Shown: positions 44,108 to 53,374 of the stretch, piece by piece
How positions within the stretch are numbered: the first letter of the stretch is position 1
Layout of the letters: each line of letters begins with the position of its first letter
Assembly (NCBI RefSeq): GCF_028768465.1
Contig: NZ_CP118225.1
Coordinates: 1,345,001 to 1,409,000, forward strand
Length of the DNA: 64,000 bases
From: Rhodopirellula sp. P2
Lineage (GTDB): Bacteria > Planctomycetota > Planctomycetia > Pirellulales > Pirellulaceae
Direction of reading: 5' to 3'
Made by a program: the position numbers and the translations under genes
Notes under the pieces: generated by a model
Database searches by the model: none
Told to the model about the DNA's origin: nothing
Seen by the model: only the letters and a program-made list of their open reading frames with translations

Positions 44108-47029
44108 TCAATCGGTTGCGGACCCGTTTGGCCTTTGAAAACGTTGGGAAGACGACGATTTTCGCCACCGGTCATGAAGCACGACAAAGCTGGGCACGAG
44201 CACGGTTCGCACATAAAGGGTGTCCAGCAGGACCCCGAGACCGAGTGCGAATCCGAGTTCGGTGATCCCTCGCAGCGTGGTCGGCTGGCTGGCGACTGGG
44301 ACGCCGAGGGACGCGGCCGGGGCACCACTCAGGGAAGCCAGGCTGTGGGTGATCCAGGGCCACCAGGACGACGCCGTCATGCTGATGAACGTGGCCGCCA
44401 TCACCAAGCCGCAGGCAGTGATGATCCCACCGGTCCGAGCCACCGCGCGGCGGACTGCGGCGAGTGAACCGAGTTTACGTTTCTCTTCCAGGATCCGGGT
44501 GACCAAGTAAACGTTGTAATCCTGCCCCACGGCCACCAGGATCACGAACAGGAAGATTGGCAGTTTCCAGTCCAACCCGGGAAAGGTCGGTCCGTGCAAA
44601 AAACGAAAGAACAGGTATGTCAGCCCCAGCGTGGTGTAGTAGCTGAGCAAAACCGTCCCGATCAAGTAGATCGACAATGCCACCCGGCGAATCACCAAAA
44701 CCAGGACCACGAACACGGCGGCGATCACCGCGAGCTTGATCCGGAACGTGTCCGAAAGCGTGACTTCGCGGAGGTCCACGATGGACGGGGTTGTACCCGC
44801 ATAGTAGGCGTCGATCTTGAGCCCTGCTTGAGCGAGTGCGGCGGTCTGCTTCGCGATGGTGTCTTCGATCTGTTTGAGATCGTTGCCAGCGGATTCACTG
44901 AACGGGTCCTCGTGAATGATCACGTCCAGTCGGATCAGCCGATCGGCGTACTCCGGCATGGACGACACAAAGTGAAGCTGAGTCAAACGGTGGTTTTGAA
45001 GGGCTCGACGTCGCCACGCTTCACTGCTGAGCAAACTCATTTCGCGATCGGGAGGGAAGTCCCCCAGCGGGTCGTTGCGGTGCCGGACGGCGGAGACACC
45101 TTCGGTTTGATAGAGAGCCTGCGTGATGGTTTGCAGGGTTTCTTTTTGCTGTGCTTCCTGCATCGGTTTTTCGGACAGCATCAGCACGGAGATCGGGGCG
45201 AGTTGCCCGATGCCAAACTCACGATCGAGCACCCGCATGCCTTGGCGGGTGCTCGCCGAAGCAGGCAACTGGCCACTGATGTCGTAGGTGACGGTGCGTT
45301 CGTTTTGGAAACCAACCCAAGCCGGCGGCAGCAACAATGCCAGTCCGATCAAGAGCGTCACCATCGGTCGACGTGTGAGTTGGATTGCCATCCAGTTCCA
45401 CAGCCAGTCGCCGGGCGAGCTTTCTTTGTCGTTGACGCTGCGATTGCCGATCAACTGAATTCGCGGTTCTCGACTGACTTGGCCAGCTGATGTCGGCCAA
45501 AAGACCTTGGGGCCCAGCAAGCACAGGCACGCGGGGGTCAGGGTCATGCAAACGAGCAACCCGATCGACAAACACACGGCGATGATCGGACCGGTGTGAT
45601 GGAATTTTCCAAAGTCGGCAAACCAGAGCATGCCCAAGCCAACGATTGTCGTCATCGCGCTGCCGATGAGGGCGCCGCTGACCTGCGTGAGTGCCTTTCG
45701 GCAGGCAACGGGCCAGGGCGATTGAGCGGCTTCTTCTCGCAGACGAGCGATCAAGAACAGGCAGTAGTCCGTGCCGGCACCAAACAGAATCACGACCACA
45801 AAGATGCGGCTGGTCGTGTAGATCTGCACGTCCAGTCCGGGCACCCAACCGGCTTGCGAGACTTGTGTGAGAAATGTGACCGCGGCGGTTGAGACCATCA
45901 CCGCGACGGCGATTGAAAACAGTGGCACAGCGACCAGCAATGGGGCTCGGTACACGATGGCCAGCAGCAACAGAATCATCACCACCGTGAACCACTCGGT
46001 GTACTGAATTGCGGAACGAGCGGCGGAAAGCGTTTGTCCACCGATCGCGGCTGAGCCGGTGACAAGCAGTTCAGGCGATCCTGATTTGGCTCGTTCCTCG
46101 TCGGTCAAGTAAGCGTGGCTGTAGGCGATCGTTTGATCCACGATCTCCTGCAGTTGTTCCAGCAGTTCGATGTTGCCGGTGGCCGCCAGTTCGCTGGAAA
46201 GAGTCAGCACCGCCAGTCGGGCGCGTGGGGTTTTGAGCTGCGAGCCAAGCGTGCGGTCTTCCCAGCTGTAGATGTCCAGCAGCGGTTCCCAGTCCTTCAG
46301 TGGCCGCTTGGAAATCGGCAGCACTGACATCGGCAGGTCCGAGTCCAGGACCAAGGCGGCTTCGAGGTCTTCAGCGACACGAGCCGTGTTTTCGGAGATC
46401 GAACTGGTTTCATCCTCCGATTGCTCGGGACCCTTGGGGGGGGTGGGTTCGGGAGGATTCGGGGCAACGGCTGGTTGATTCACCATTTGCAAACCGAGCA
46501 GGTTGCCTCGATCCCAGTAGGCGATGGCCAGTCGTGGTTCGTAGGGAGTCGGCGAGGTTTCGGGAACGCGATCACCGAGTGATTCGTAGAACTGCGAATC
46601 GATTTCAATCGCTTGATCGAGAGCCTGAAGGGCAACGTTCCACCACCGTTCGGCGGTTTTCTCTTCGCCGTTTTCGTGCAGCTGCAGGGCGCGTTGCCAG
46701 GCGACTTCGCCCAAGCGGTGATACAGGCGGCGAATCAAGTCCAGACCGATCAGGCGATCGGTCTTGGTCAGGTCTTGGTCGGCACGTGAAAGGGTGACCA
46801 CCATTTGGCTGCGAGCGCGAGTGCCCAAGAAGGCTTCGTCAAGCAACTGCCCTCCCGCGACGCTGGTTTGGGTGGCGGGCAGGTATTCAAAGTCGCCATC
46901 GAGCGCCACCTGTTTCCAGGAAGGTGAAAACGTTTTGCAGAAGATGGCGAAGACGACCCAGCCCAAGACGATCCAATGAGCATGTGCGATGACCTGTCGA
47001 GAGAATCGTTGGGTGGCGCTGGTTTTCAT
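44108..47029 (-). CDS. MMPL/RND-superfamily transporter
   Basis: 973 residues with the two-repeat layout of MMPL proteins. Each half has one N-terminal helix, a large periplasmic loop and a bundle of about five to six helices (WFTVVMILLLLAIVYRAPLL, FGAGTDYCLFLIARLREEA in the first half; LAVIAAVFVVLVLVIRRVAL, VAVGQDYNVYLVTRILEEKR in the second). The GxGxDYxxFL and GQDYNVYLV motifs hold the Asp residues of the proton path. The first periplasmic loop carries TPR-like helices (RLYHRLGEVAWQRALQLHEN), which is uncommon. Substrates are likely lipids or hydrophobic compounds. The start overlaps the stop of the secretin-N-domain gene by one base. Confidence 0.9.
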   Translation of the reverse strand: MKTSATQRFSRQVIAHAHWIVLGWVVFAIFCKTFSPSWKQVALDGDFEYLPATQTSVAGGQLLDEAFLGTRARSQMVVTLSRADQDLTKTDRLIGLDLIRRLYHRLGEVAWQRALQLHENGEEKTAERWWNVALQALDQAIEIDSQFYESLGDRVPETSPTPYEPRLAIAYWDRGNLLGLQMVNQPAVAPNPPEPTPPKGPEQSEDETSSISENTARVAEDLEAALVLDSDLPMSVLPISKRPLKDWEPLLDIYSWEDRTLGSQLKTPRARLAVLTLSSELAATGNIELLEQLQEIVDQTIAYSHAYLTDEERAKSGSPELLVTGSAAIGGQTLSAARSAIQYTEWFTVVMILLLLAIVYRAPLLVAVPLFSIAVAVMVSTAAVTFLTQVSQAGWVPGLDVQIYTTSRIFVVVILFGAGTDYCLFLIARLREEAAQSPWPVACRKALTQVSGALIGSAMTTIVGLGMLWFADFGKFHHTGPIIAVCLSIGLLVCMTLTPACLCLLGPKVFWPTSAGQVSREPRIQLIGNRSVNDKESSPGDWLWNWMAIQLTRRPMVTLLIGLALLLPPAWVGFQNERTVTYDISGQLPASASTRQGMRVLDREFGIGQLAPISVLMLSEKPMQEAQQKETLQTITQALYQTEGVSAVRHRNDPLGDFPPDREMSLLSSEAWRRRALQNHRLTQLHFVSSMPEYADRLIRLDVIIHEDPFSESAGNDLKQIEDTIAKQTAALAQAGLKIDAYYAGTTPSIVDLREVTLSDTFRIKLAVIAAVFVVLVLVIRRVALSIYLIGTVLLSYYTTLGLTYLFFRFLHGPTFPGLDWKLPIFLFVILVAVGQDYNVYLVTRILEEKRKLGSLAAVRRAVARTGGIITACGLVMAATFISMTASSWWPWITHSLASLSGAPAASLGVPVASQPTTLRGITELGFALGLGVLLDTLYVRTVLVPSFVVLHDRWRKSSSSQRFQRPNGSATD

Positions 47030-50000
47030 TAATCGCGAGAGGGACGGCGACGCGGGGAGTCATTGTTGTCGCGTCGACGATCATTCGAAGAACGATCCCC
47101 GGAAGGACGCGTTTCCGATTCGACTCCGAAAGCCGCCAGTGCTTGCTGGACGGCTTCCGCCGAGACTCCTCCGCTGAGATTGATGATCTCAACGTCGCCT
47201 CCCGGTTTCGCGGCAACGTCCAACTTGTCGACCATCTCGGCGATCAAGTCAAGCAGCGACTCACCTTCGGCGCTGATCAGCAAGGTGTTGCCGATCTCGT
47301 CGACTCCCATGGAAAGCTTGCCATTGAAGGAGAAATCCTGGCCTCCGCCGTCTTTCCCGCTTTCGCTGTCTTCCAAGCCTGACCCGCTTTCGCGATTGCT
47401 GGCATTTTGTGCGCCCCCCCGTTTGCCACCGCCGCCACCCTGGAAGGCTTTGTCGTTGCTGCTGAGCAAATCGCGGTACGCGTCTTTGACCGTCTCCGCA
47501 ATTTTTGCGGCGCTGCCGTACTGAATCGGAATCAATTTTGTGAAACGAACTTTTCGAGGGTTCACGGGTTCGGGGACGTCCCACAATCGAATCAGTTCTT
47601 CAATCGTTTGCAGTTGTTGGCCGGTGGCGCCGGTGACGATCAAGGTTCCCGTGTCCGAGTTGGGAACAAACTTGAGTTTCCCCGAAGCGCCCAGTCCCGT
47701 CGGGCCTTTCTTGTCGGATTCGTTGTCGTTGAAGAAGTAGCGATAGAAGCGATCGGCATCGTCGTCCTTGTCTTGATCATCTTCGGCGAAGTAGTCTTCC
47801 AAATCGAGGGCCACAAAGGACACGGACGCATAGCGAATGCGGAACACATGGTAGGGCCGACGTGGTGGAGTGACCTGAAGCATCAGTTCCTCCAATCGAT
47901 CCAGTGCCTCGGTGTCGTCACTGCGGAGGATCAAATTGCCGGCCGGGTCCAATTTGATTTCGATCTTGGGTTTGGAGGAGGCTGTCTCTGTCGCAACGGT
48001 GGTTGTCGTTGCGGTCGAGTCGGTGGCGGCAGGCGATGCCTTGGCGGACGGCGTGTCAGCTGTTGGCGTGTCAGCTGTTGGGGTGTCATCCGAAATCGCA
48101 TGGACCCAAGTCAACTTTTCGGTGGCTGGTTTGACCTGCGTGAGTTCTGATTCAGGTGGCAGGATGACTGCGGGAGCCTCCTCGGCTTCATCGTCGGATT
48201 CGTCGTCTTTGTCTTCGGACTCTCCGTCCGCTTCCCGTTCTTCTCCAATGGCTGCAATCGGATCCTTGAATTCTTCGGCATCGGGCAGAACCAATTCGGT
48301 TCCTGACAGTTGTTGCCAGCGTGTTTGCAAACGCTGGAGGTATTCCAACGTTTCGGGAGTCGCCGACGCTTCGATGACTCGCATCGTTCGTTCGCTGCCG
48401 CCGGGCGGAGGCAGTTCGCCGAGTTTGATCAGCAGGGACCGAACCTCTTCCATTTCGTTTTCATTGGCCCACAGCAAGACTTGTCGGTAGGCGACATTGG
48501 CTGTGACTCGGAACTTGTCCTTTTCTTTTTCGTCCTCATCGTTGTTGCCGCCCCAGCCATAGTAGCTGTATCGCGAACGCGAATTGTTGTCTTCGTCTTC
48601 GAGTTCCTGGCCCATCAAGAACGCGATTGATTCTGCGACTTCGGCCGCGCCCAAGCGACGCAGTTGCAAAACTTCCAGACGCCGTTTGCCACCATCGAGT
48701 CGTTCGATCAGTGATTTGATGATGAAGCGGTCCGCAGCGGAGCCGGAAACGATGACCGCTGCGTTTTCCTTGTCGACTCGGATTCGTGTGGTGGGTTCGA
48801 GCACGTTCATTTCCTGAGCGATTTCGATCAGCTTTTCAGGATCCAGCGACACCAAGCGAAAGACATCGACCCGGGAGGTGGCATCGGTGAGGCTGCGGAG
48901 CGATCCGCCGGGGACGTCGATGCGTTTGATGAATTCCGCGGCGATGGCCACCCGGTCAAGCGGCGCGCGAATGAGCACCGAGTTCTGGCGTGTGTTGGCA
49001 ACGATCGAGATTTCAACATCGCCTTTTGTTTCGCCGCCCTTCTTGCCCTGTTGTTGCTGCATCTGTTGCATTCGCTGCATCATTTGCATTTGTTGCTGCG
49101 ACATCGGCGCGGATTCCTTTTTTTCCACGCCGAGAAATTGTTCGAGCATGCTCTTGGCTTCTTCGGCCGGGATGTGCCGCAGACGAAATTCCGGTGCCAA
49201 GGCGTCACGACTGGCCGCGTCACGTTCTTCGGCGAGCAGGTGAGCAACTTGCCGCAGGTTCACGGCAACGTCCATCACCTCGATGCGATTGGTGGTTGCC
49301 AGCGGGATGATTTTGCCCGCGCTGCTGAGCATGGCCTTGAGTTCTTCGGAAAGCTTTTCGGCGGACAGCCAACCGGCATCCAGCATGGTGCGCACGTAGC
49401 GGTGGTCTTCAAGTTCGTTCAGTTCGCTGACTTCCACTCGCCGAACCATGCCCGGGTTGACGGCGTCGGTTTTGACAATCGCAATGCCACCTTCCAGGTC
49501 CAGCATCGTGTAGCCGCGGGCGAGCAAGTGACGGTTGATCAAGTCCGCCGTGTCGGCAACGGTCAAGCGATCCGGGCTGATCAAGTTGACGGTGTCGCCG
49601 GGGAGTTCTTGCCAGTCGATGGGTTGCTCGGAGATGTCGGACAACCAACGGACCAAGTCGACCCAGCCTTGGTTGCGGAATCGGAACCCAACTTTGCCGT
49701 CGTCGCCCACGGTCGCTTTGAGTTCGTTGGGGTCAGATGCCTTGGCGTCGATGCTGTCACGACGAATGACTTTGGGAGCGGCTGATTCGGGTGGTTTGCC
49801 CTCGCCGTCTTGGCCCTCTTTCTTCTCTTTCTCTTTGCCGTCTGGTTTGGCCCCCGGTGGTGGGGCGCCGGGCGGGCGTCCGCCCGGACTTGGTTGAGGG
49901 CCACCCGTGACGATTGTTTTTCCATCCGCGGTTCGGATCACCGTGGGTCCCTGGGCGAGCAAGGACGACGACAGAAACAACGCTAGGAGAATGCCGGTGG

Positions 50001-50076
50001 CAGGACGGAGAACCAAGGGGGAAGGTCCCAGACGACCGGTGAATCCCATCGGGCAACGAGGGCGTGGATACAGCAC
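47029..50076 (-). CDS. Secretin N-domain repeat protein without secretin barrel
   Basis: 1015 residues. An N-terminal leader (LVLRPATGILLALFLSSSLLAQG) precedes a Pro/Gly/Lys-rich linker and several GspD-type N-domains: VNLISPDRLTVADTADLINR, HIPAEEAKSMLEQFL with VEISIVANTRQNSVLIRA, VEVLQLRRLGAAEVAESIAF, and FVPNSDTGTLIVTGATGQQL. Acidic and Gln-rich low-complexity linkers separate them. The C-terminal beta-barrel of true secretins is absent; the protein ends in a Gly/Arg-rich tail. It may be a periplasmic scaffold rather than a channel; that is inference. ATG 50049 is an alternative start. It is coupled to the MMPL transporter (TAATG overlap), suggesting that the two work together at the envelope. 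Confidence 0.8.
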   Translation of the reverse strand: MLYPRPRCPMGFTGRLGPSPLVLRPATGILLALFLSSSLLAQGPTVIRTADGKTIVTGGPQPSPGGRPPGAPPPGAKPDGKEKEKKEGQDGEGKPPESAAPKVIRRDSIDAKASDPNELKATVGDDGKVGFRFRNQGWVDLVRWLSDISEQPIDWQELPGDTVNLISPDRLTVADTADLINRHLLARGYTMLDLEGGIAIVKTDAVNPGMVRRVEVSELNELEDHRYVRTMLDAGWLSAEKLSEELKAMLSSAGKIIPLATTNRIEVMDVAVNLRQVAHLLAEERDAASRDALAPEFRLRHIPAEEAKSMLEQFLGVEKKESAPMSQQQMQMMQRMQQMQQQQGKKGGETKGDVEISIVANTRQNSVLIRAPLDRVAIAAEFIKRIDVPGGSLRSLTDATSRVDVFRLVSLDPEKLIEIAQEMNVLEPTTRIRVDKENAAVIVSGSAADRFIIKSLIERLDGGKRRLEVLQLRRLGAAEVAESIAFLMGQELEDEDNNSRSRYSYYGWGGNNDEDEKEKDKFRVTANVAYRQVLLWANENEMEEVRSLLIKLGELPPPGGSERTMRVIEASATPETLEYLQRLQTRWQQLSGTELVLPDAEEFKDPIAAIGEEREADGESEDKDDESDDEAEEAPAVILPPESELTQVKPATEKLTWVHAISDDTPTADTPTADTPSAKASPAATDSTATTTTVATETASSKPKIEIKLDPAGNLILRSDDTEALDRLEELMLQVTPPRRPYHVFRIRYASVSFVALDLEDYFAEDDQDKDDDADRFYRYFFNDNESDKKGPTGLGASGKLKFVPNSDTGTLIVTGATGQQLQTIEELIRLWDVPEPVNPRKVRFTKLIPIQYGSAAKIAETVKDAYRDLLSSNDKAFQGGGGGKRGGAQNASNRESGSGLEDSESGKDGGGQDFSFNGKLSMGVDEIGNTLLISAEGESLLDLIAEMVDKLDVAAKPGGDVEIINLSGGVSAEAVQQALAAFGVESETRPSGDRSSNDRRRDNNDSPRRRPSRD

Positions 50077-50598
50077 GAGTGCGATCGCTTTTGAGGGATG
50101 AGGGGACGAGAGGTGACGTCAGGATGCAACGAAGGCGGTTGAATCACCCAAGTGGCCATTATGGACGAACCCCTCTGGCAATACAATGAAAACACCCCGG
50201 TCGGGCCAAAAGCGATGGCGAGATTCGGGGAAAATCCCTGGCTGCCTTGTGGGGGTATGTCGATTGCAGTGAAAATCGCCGAGAATGGGCCTCTCTCGAA
50301 ATTTCAATCTGCCCGTTGGTTTGTCGGGGCGATTTCGAACGGGAGTCGTTTCAAAATTGGGCAACACAGTGTCGCTGTATTCGCCGCGATGAACATTTCG
50401 AGGTTTGGTTCACTACAGTATTCGTATTGCACTCCACCGGATGGTTGCTGTTGCATTGTCCCGCGAGAGGTCGCCGCTGAGGCTGCTTTGGATCGAACAG
50501 GGCGAGTGTTTTTGTCAAACTGATTTTTGTCAGCCGTTGTGTCGAGCACTGCTCGGTCGATTTCCTTCTTTCACCAACCAAACGCAGAGTTGTTTTCA
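50077..50598. other. Divergent intergenic region, no convincing gene
   Basis: About 520 bases between two divergent operons. A plus-strand frame (50152-50523) is open but has no family features, and its composition is no better than the other frames. I see no hairpin or operator that stands out. Confidence 0.45.
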
Positions 50599-51807
50599 AT
50601 GACCCGCTTTTTTTCGCTTCCCGTCGCGTGGACACGTAAAACCCTGTTGGGTGCTGCCTGTGGAGTTGCTTTCTTGACCGGTGGCGTTGCGGCTCAAGCC
50701 GAACCAACGTTGACCATTGGATCGAAAGCACCAGCACTCGACATTGAGCATTACATCCACGAAGAGCTCGGCAAATTTGGTCCCGTCACCAAATTTGAAG
50801 AAGGCAAGATTTACGTGGTCGAGTTTTGGGCGACGTGGTGTGGACCTTGCATCCAAAGCATGCCTCACTTGGTCGAGTTGCAAGAGCGTTACCGCGATCA
50901 GGGCGTTCAGATCGTCAGCATCTCCGACGAAGACCTGGAAACAGTCCAAGGCATTTTGGAACGTGACTACCCTGGCAAGGAAGGCGTCACGTTTGCCGAA
51001 CTGACCTCGGCGTACACGTTGACCGTCGATCCCGATGGTTCGTCCACCGACGACTACATGCGTGCCGCGAATCAAAATGGGATTCCTGCCGCCTTCTTGG
51101 TTGGCAAGACCGGTGTGATTGAATGGATCGGTCACCCCATGAGCATCGACGAGCCCTTGGAACAGGTCATCGAAGGCACTTGGGACCGGGATGCGTTCAA
51201 AGAACAAATGGCTCGCCAGGAACGCTTGGAAGAAGCGATGCAAAAGGTCAATCGTTTGGCCGGGGAAGGGAACTTCGACGACGCGATCAAAGTCATCGAC
51301 AAAGTGCTGGAAGAGTTCGATGGTGCCGACGACGAGATGAGCCAATCGGTTCGTCAGCAATTGACTCAGTTCAAATACGGTTTGCGTTTGGATTCCGGCG
51401 ACCTCTCCGAAGACGTGCTGGCATACTTCCGTGGTCAACTGAAAGAAGCCAAGGGCAACCCACAGGCCATGGCGCAGTTCTCCTACGGGTTGATGTCATC
51501 GATCCAGCAGGGAGCGGAGGTTGGCAAGTTGGCGGATGAAACGCTGGTTGCCCTGAATGCTGAAATCGAAGGTGCGAACCCGCAAATCCAACCTTTGATG
51601 CATGTTCTGGTCGCTCAGATGAACGCATCGTTGGAGCGATTCGACGCGGCGATGGAGGCTCAAAAGAAAGCCATCGAGAAATCCGAAGGCCGTCAGAAGG
51701 AACGCATGGAAGGCATGCTCGAAGAACTCCAAGAGCTTGCCGGCCAGGGTGCCACCGCTGAAGAGCCAGCGGACGCAAAAGAAGACTCGCCGGAAAAAGG
51801 TGAGTGA
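50599..51807 (+). CDS. Exported TlpA/ResA-like thioredoxin with helical C-terminal domain
   Basis: About 402 residues with a signal peptide (LLGAACGVAFLTGGVAAQA). The thioredoxin fold follows with VVEFWATWCGPC (Cys81, Cys84) and IPAAFLVGKTGVIEWIGHP, as in TlpA/ResA proteins that reduce exported protein disulfides. The second half is an unusual helical region with TPR-like repeats (EAMQKVNRLAGEGNFDDAIK, RFDAAMEAQKKAIEKSEGRQ). ATG 50599 was chosen because it starts the signal peptide. Its end overlaps the ABC ATPase GTG start, so the thioredoxin and transporter are co-translated. Confidence 0.88.
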   Translation: MTRFFSLPVAWTRKTLLGAACGVAFLTGGVAAQAEPTLTIGSKAPALDIEHYIHEELGKFGPVTKFEEGKIYVVEFWATWCGPCIQSMPHLVELQERYRDQGVQIVSISDEDLETVQGILERDYPGKEGVTFAELTSAYTLTVDPDGSSTDDYMRAANQNGIPAAFLVGKTGVIEWIGHPMSIDEPLEQVIEGTWDRDAFKEQMARQERLEEAMQKVNRLAGEGNFDDAIKVIDKVLEEFDGADDEMSQSVRQQLTQFKYGLRLDSGDLSEDVLAYFRGQLKEAKGNPQAMAQFSYGLMSSIQQGAEVGKLADETLVALNAEIEGANPQIQPLMHVLVAQMNASLERFDAAMEAQKKAIEKSEGRQKERMEGMLEELQELAGQGATAEEPADAKEDSPEKGE

Positions 51808-53366
51808 GTCAGGATCTGTCGGGCAGTTCCGTTCAACCGTCTCGTTTACGGTTGTCGGGGATCAGCAAACGGTTTGGCTCCACCCAAGCTCTGTCGAATG
51901 TGTCGATGGAAGTGGCGGGGGGACAAGCCGTTGCGGTCATTGGTGAAAATGGTGCCGGCAAGAGTACCTTGATGAAGGTGCTGGCCGGGATCCTCTCGCC
52001 GGATCAAGGGCAGATTGAATTGGACGATCAAGTGCTCACTTGGTCCGGTCCCCGCGATGCCATTGACGCTGGCATCGCGTTGATTCATCAAGAATTGAAT
52101 CTGCATGACAATCTGAGTGTCGCCGAGAATTTGTTTCTCGGCCGCGAGCCCTCTCGGTTTGGTTTGCTTGACCGAGCGGAACTGCGTCGCACCGCGTCGC
52201 TTTGGCTCGAACGCGTTGGGTTGTCGGTGTCTCCTGATGCTCCCGTGGGGCCGCTGCCGATTGCCTCGAAGCAGTTGATCGAAATCGCGCGAGCTTTGTC
52301 GACCAACGCTCGCGTGGTCATCATGGATGAACCCACCAGCAGCCTCAGTGAAGAGGAATCGTTGCGGTTGTTCGAATTGATCGAGCGTCTGCGGGAAGAG
52401 GGGGTTGCGATTCTGTATATCTCGCATCGCTTGCATGAGATCATCCGCTTGGCGGATCGAGTCGAGGTGCTGCGTGATGGGGAACACGTTGAAACGCTGC
52501 GGAAGCAGGACATCACACACGACGCGATGGTTCGGGCGATGGTGGGGCGTGATCTCACACGACGTTCTCACGGGGCCCCCAAAGAATGTCTTGAGCCGCG
52601 ACTGACGGTCTCTGGATTGAAGGTCGGTTCGAGCGCGGCACCGCCCGTCGATCTGCAGGTTCTTGGCGGCGAAGTGGTCGCCCTGGTGGGGTTGGTCGGA
52701 GCCGGTCGGACCGAAATTGTCGAAACGATCTTTGGCGTTCGTGAACGATTTGGCGGTGAGATCTTGGTGGATTCCCAACCGCTGAAAGGCGGCGTGGATG
52801 ATGCGATCGCAGCTGGGTTGGCGCTGGTGCCGGAGGACCGGAAACGAACCGGGCTGTTGATTCAGTCCAGTGTTGGAGACAACGCGAACATTGTCTGGAT
52901 GGCCCAGGAAGGTGTGTTTCGCAGTCGCAAGGCGGAACGGGCGACAGCGGCGGAATTGATCGATCGGCTGCGCGTGAAGACGGCTTCGCAAGAAATTGAA
53001 ATCGCTTCTTTGTCCGGTGGAAACCAGCAAAAGGTGGCTTTGGCGAAGTGGTTGGCGGGCGATGTGAAGGTCTTGATGCTCGACGAACCAACACGAGGCG
53101 TCGACATTGGCGCAAAATCGGAGATCTACGAAGTGATCGATCAGTTGGCGAGCCAAGGCATGGGGGTGTTGGTGGTCAGCAGTGAAATGGAAGAGGTGTT
53201 CGCGATTGCCGATCGAGTGATGGTCATCTCCGATGGTTGCGTCGCGGGAGAATTGACAAGGTCGGAACTGACCGAGGAGGCCATCATGCGTCTCGCAGTG
53301 GCCAAGCGTGAACCCACCTCCGATTCCAATCCACCAGCTCGTTCCAGTCAGCCAGCTCAAGGTTAA
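51804..53366 (+). CDS. Ribose-type ABC transporter ATPase (two fused ATPase domains)
   Basis: 520 residues with the RbsA/MglA layout. The first half has GENGAGKST, signature-like PLPIASKQLIEIARAL and VVIMDEPTSSLSEEE. The second half has a degenerate Walker A GLVGAGRTE, then LSGGNQQKVALAKWL and VLMLDEPTRGVDIGAKSEIY. This energises import of ribose, galactose or related sugars, or purine nucleosides. The GTG start overlaps the thioredoxin stop. The permease starts eight bases after its end. No substrate-binding protein gene follows, so that component is encoded elsewhere or is missing. Confidence 0.94.
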   Translation: MSQDLSGSSVQPSRLRLSGISKRFGSTQALSNVSMEVAGGQAVAVIGENGAGKSTLMKVLAGILSPDQGQIELDDQVLTWSGPRDAIDAGIALIHQELNLHDNLSVAENLFLGREPSRFGLLDRAELRRTASLWLERVGLSVSPDAPVGPLPIASKQLIEIARALSTNARVVIMDEPTSSLSEEESLRLFELIERLREEGVAILYISHRLHEIIRLADRVEVLRDGEHVETLRKQDITHDAMVRAMVGRDLTRRSHGAPKECLEPRLTVSGLKVGSSAAPPVDLQVLGGEVVALVGLVGAGRTEIVETIFGVRERFGGEILVDSQPLKGGVDDAIAAGLALVPEDRKRTGLLIQSSVGDNANIVWMAQEGVFRSRKAERATAAELIDRLRVKTASQEIEIASLSGGNQQKVALAKWLAGDVKVLMLDEPTRGVDIGAKSEIYEVIDQLASQGMGVLVVSSEMEEVFAIADRVMVISDGCVAGELTRSELTEEAIMRLAVAKREPTSDSNPPARSSQPAQG

Positions 53367-53374
53367 AAGTTAGA

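Noticed and set aside
43842-44168. Upstream extension of the miaB frame
   Set aside because: Overlaps the small membrane gene and precedes the family start MTKTVYIKTVGCQMN.
50152-50523. 123-codon open frame between the secretin-N gene and the thioredoxin gene
   Set aside because: No ribosome site or recognised motif; likely chance in a divergent promoter region.
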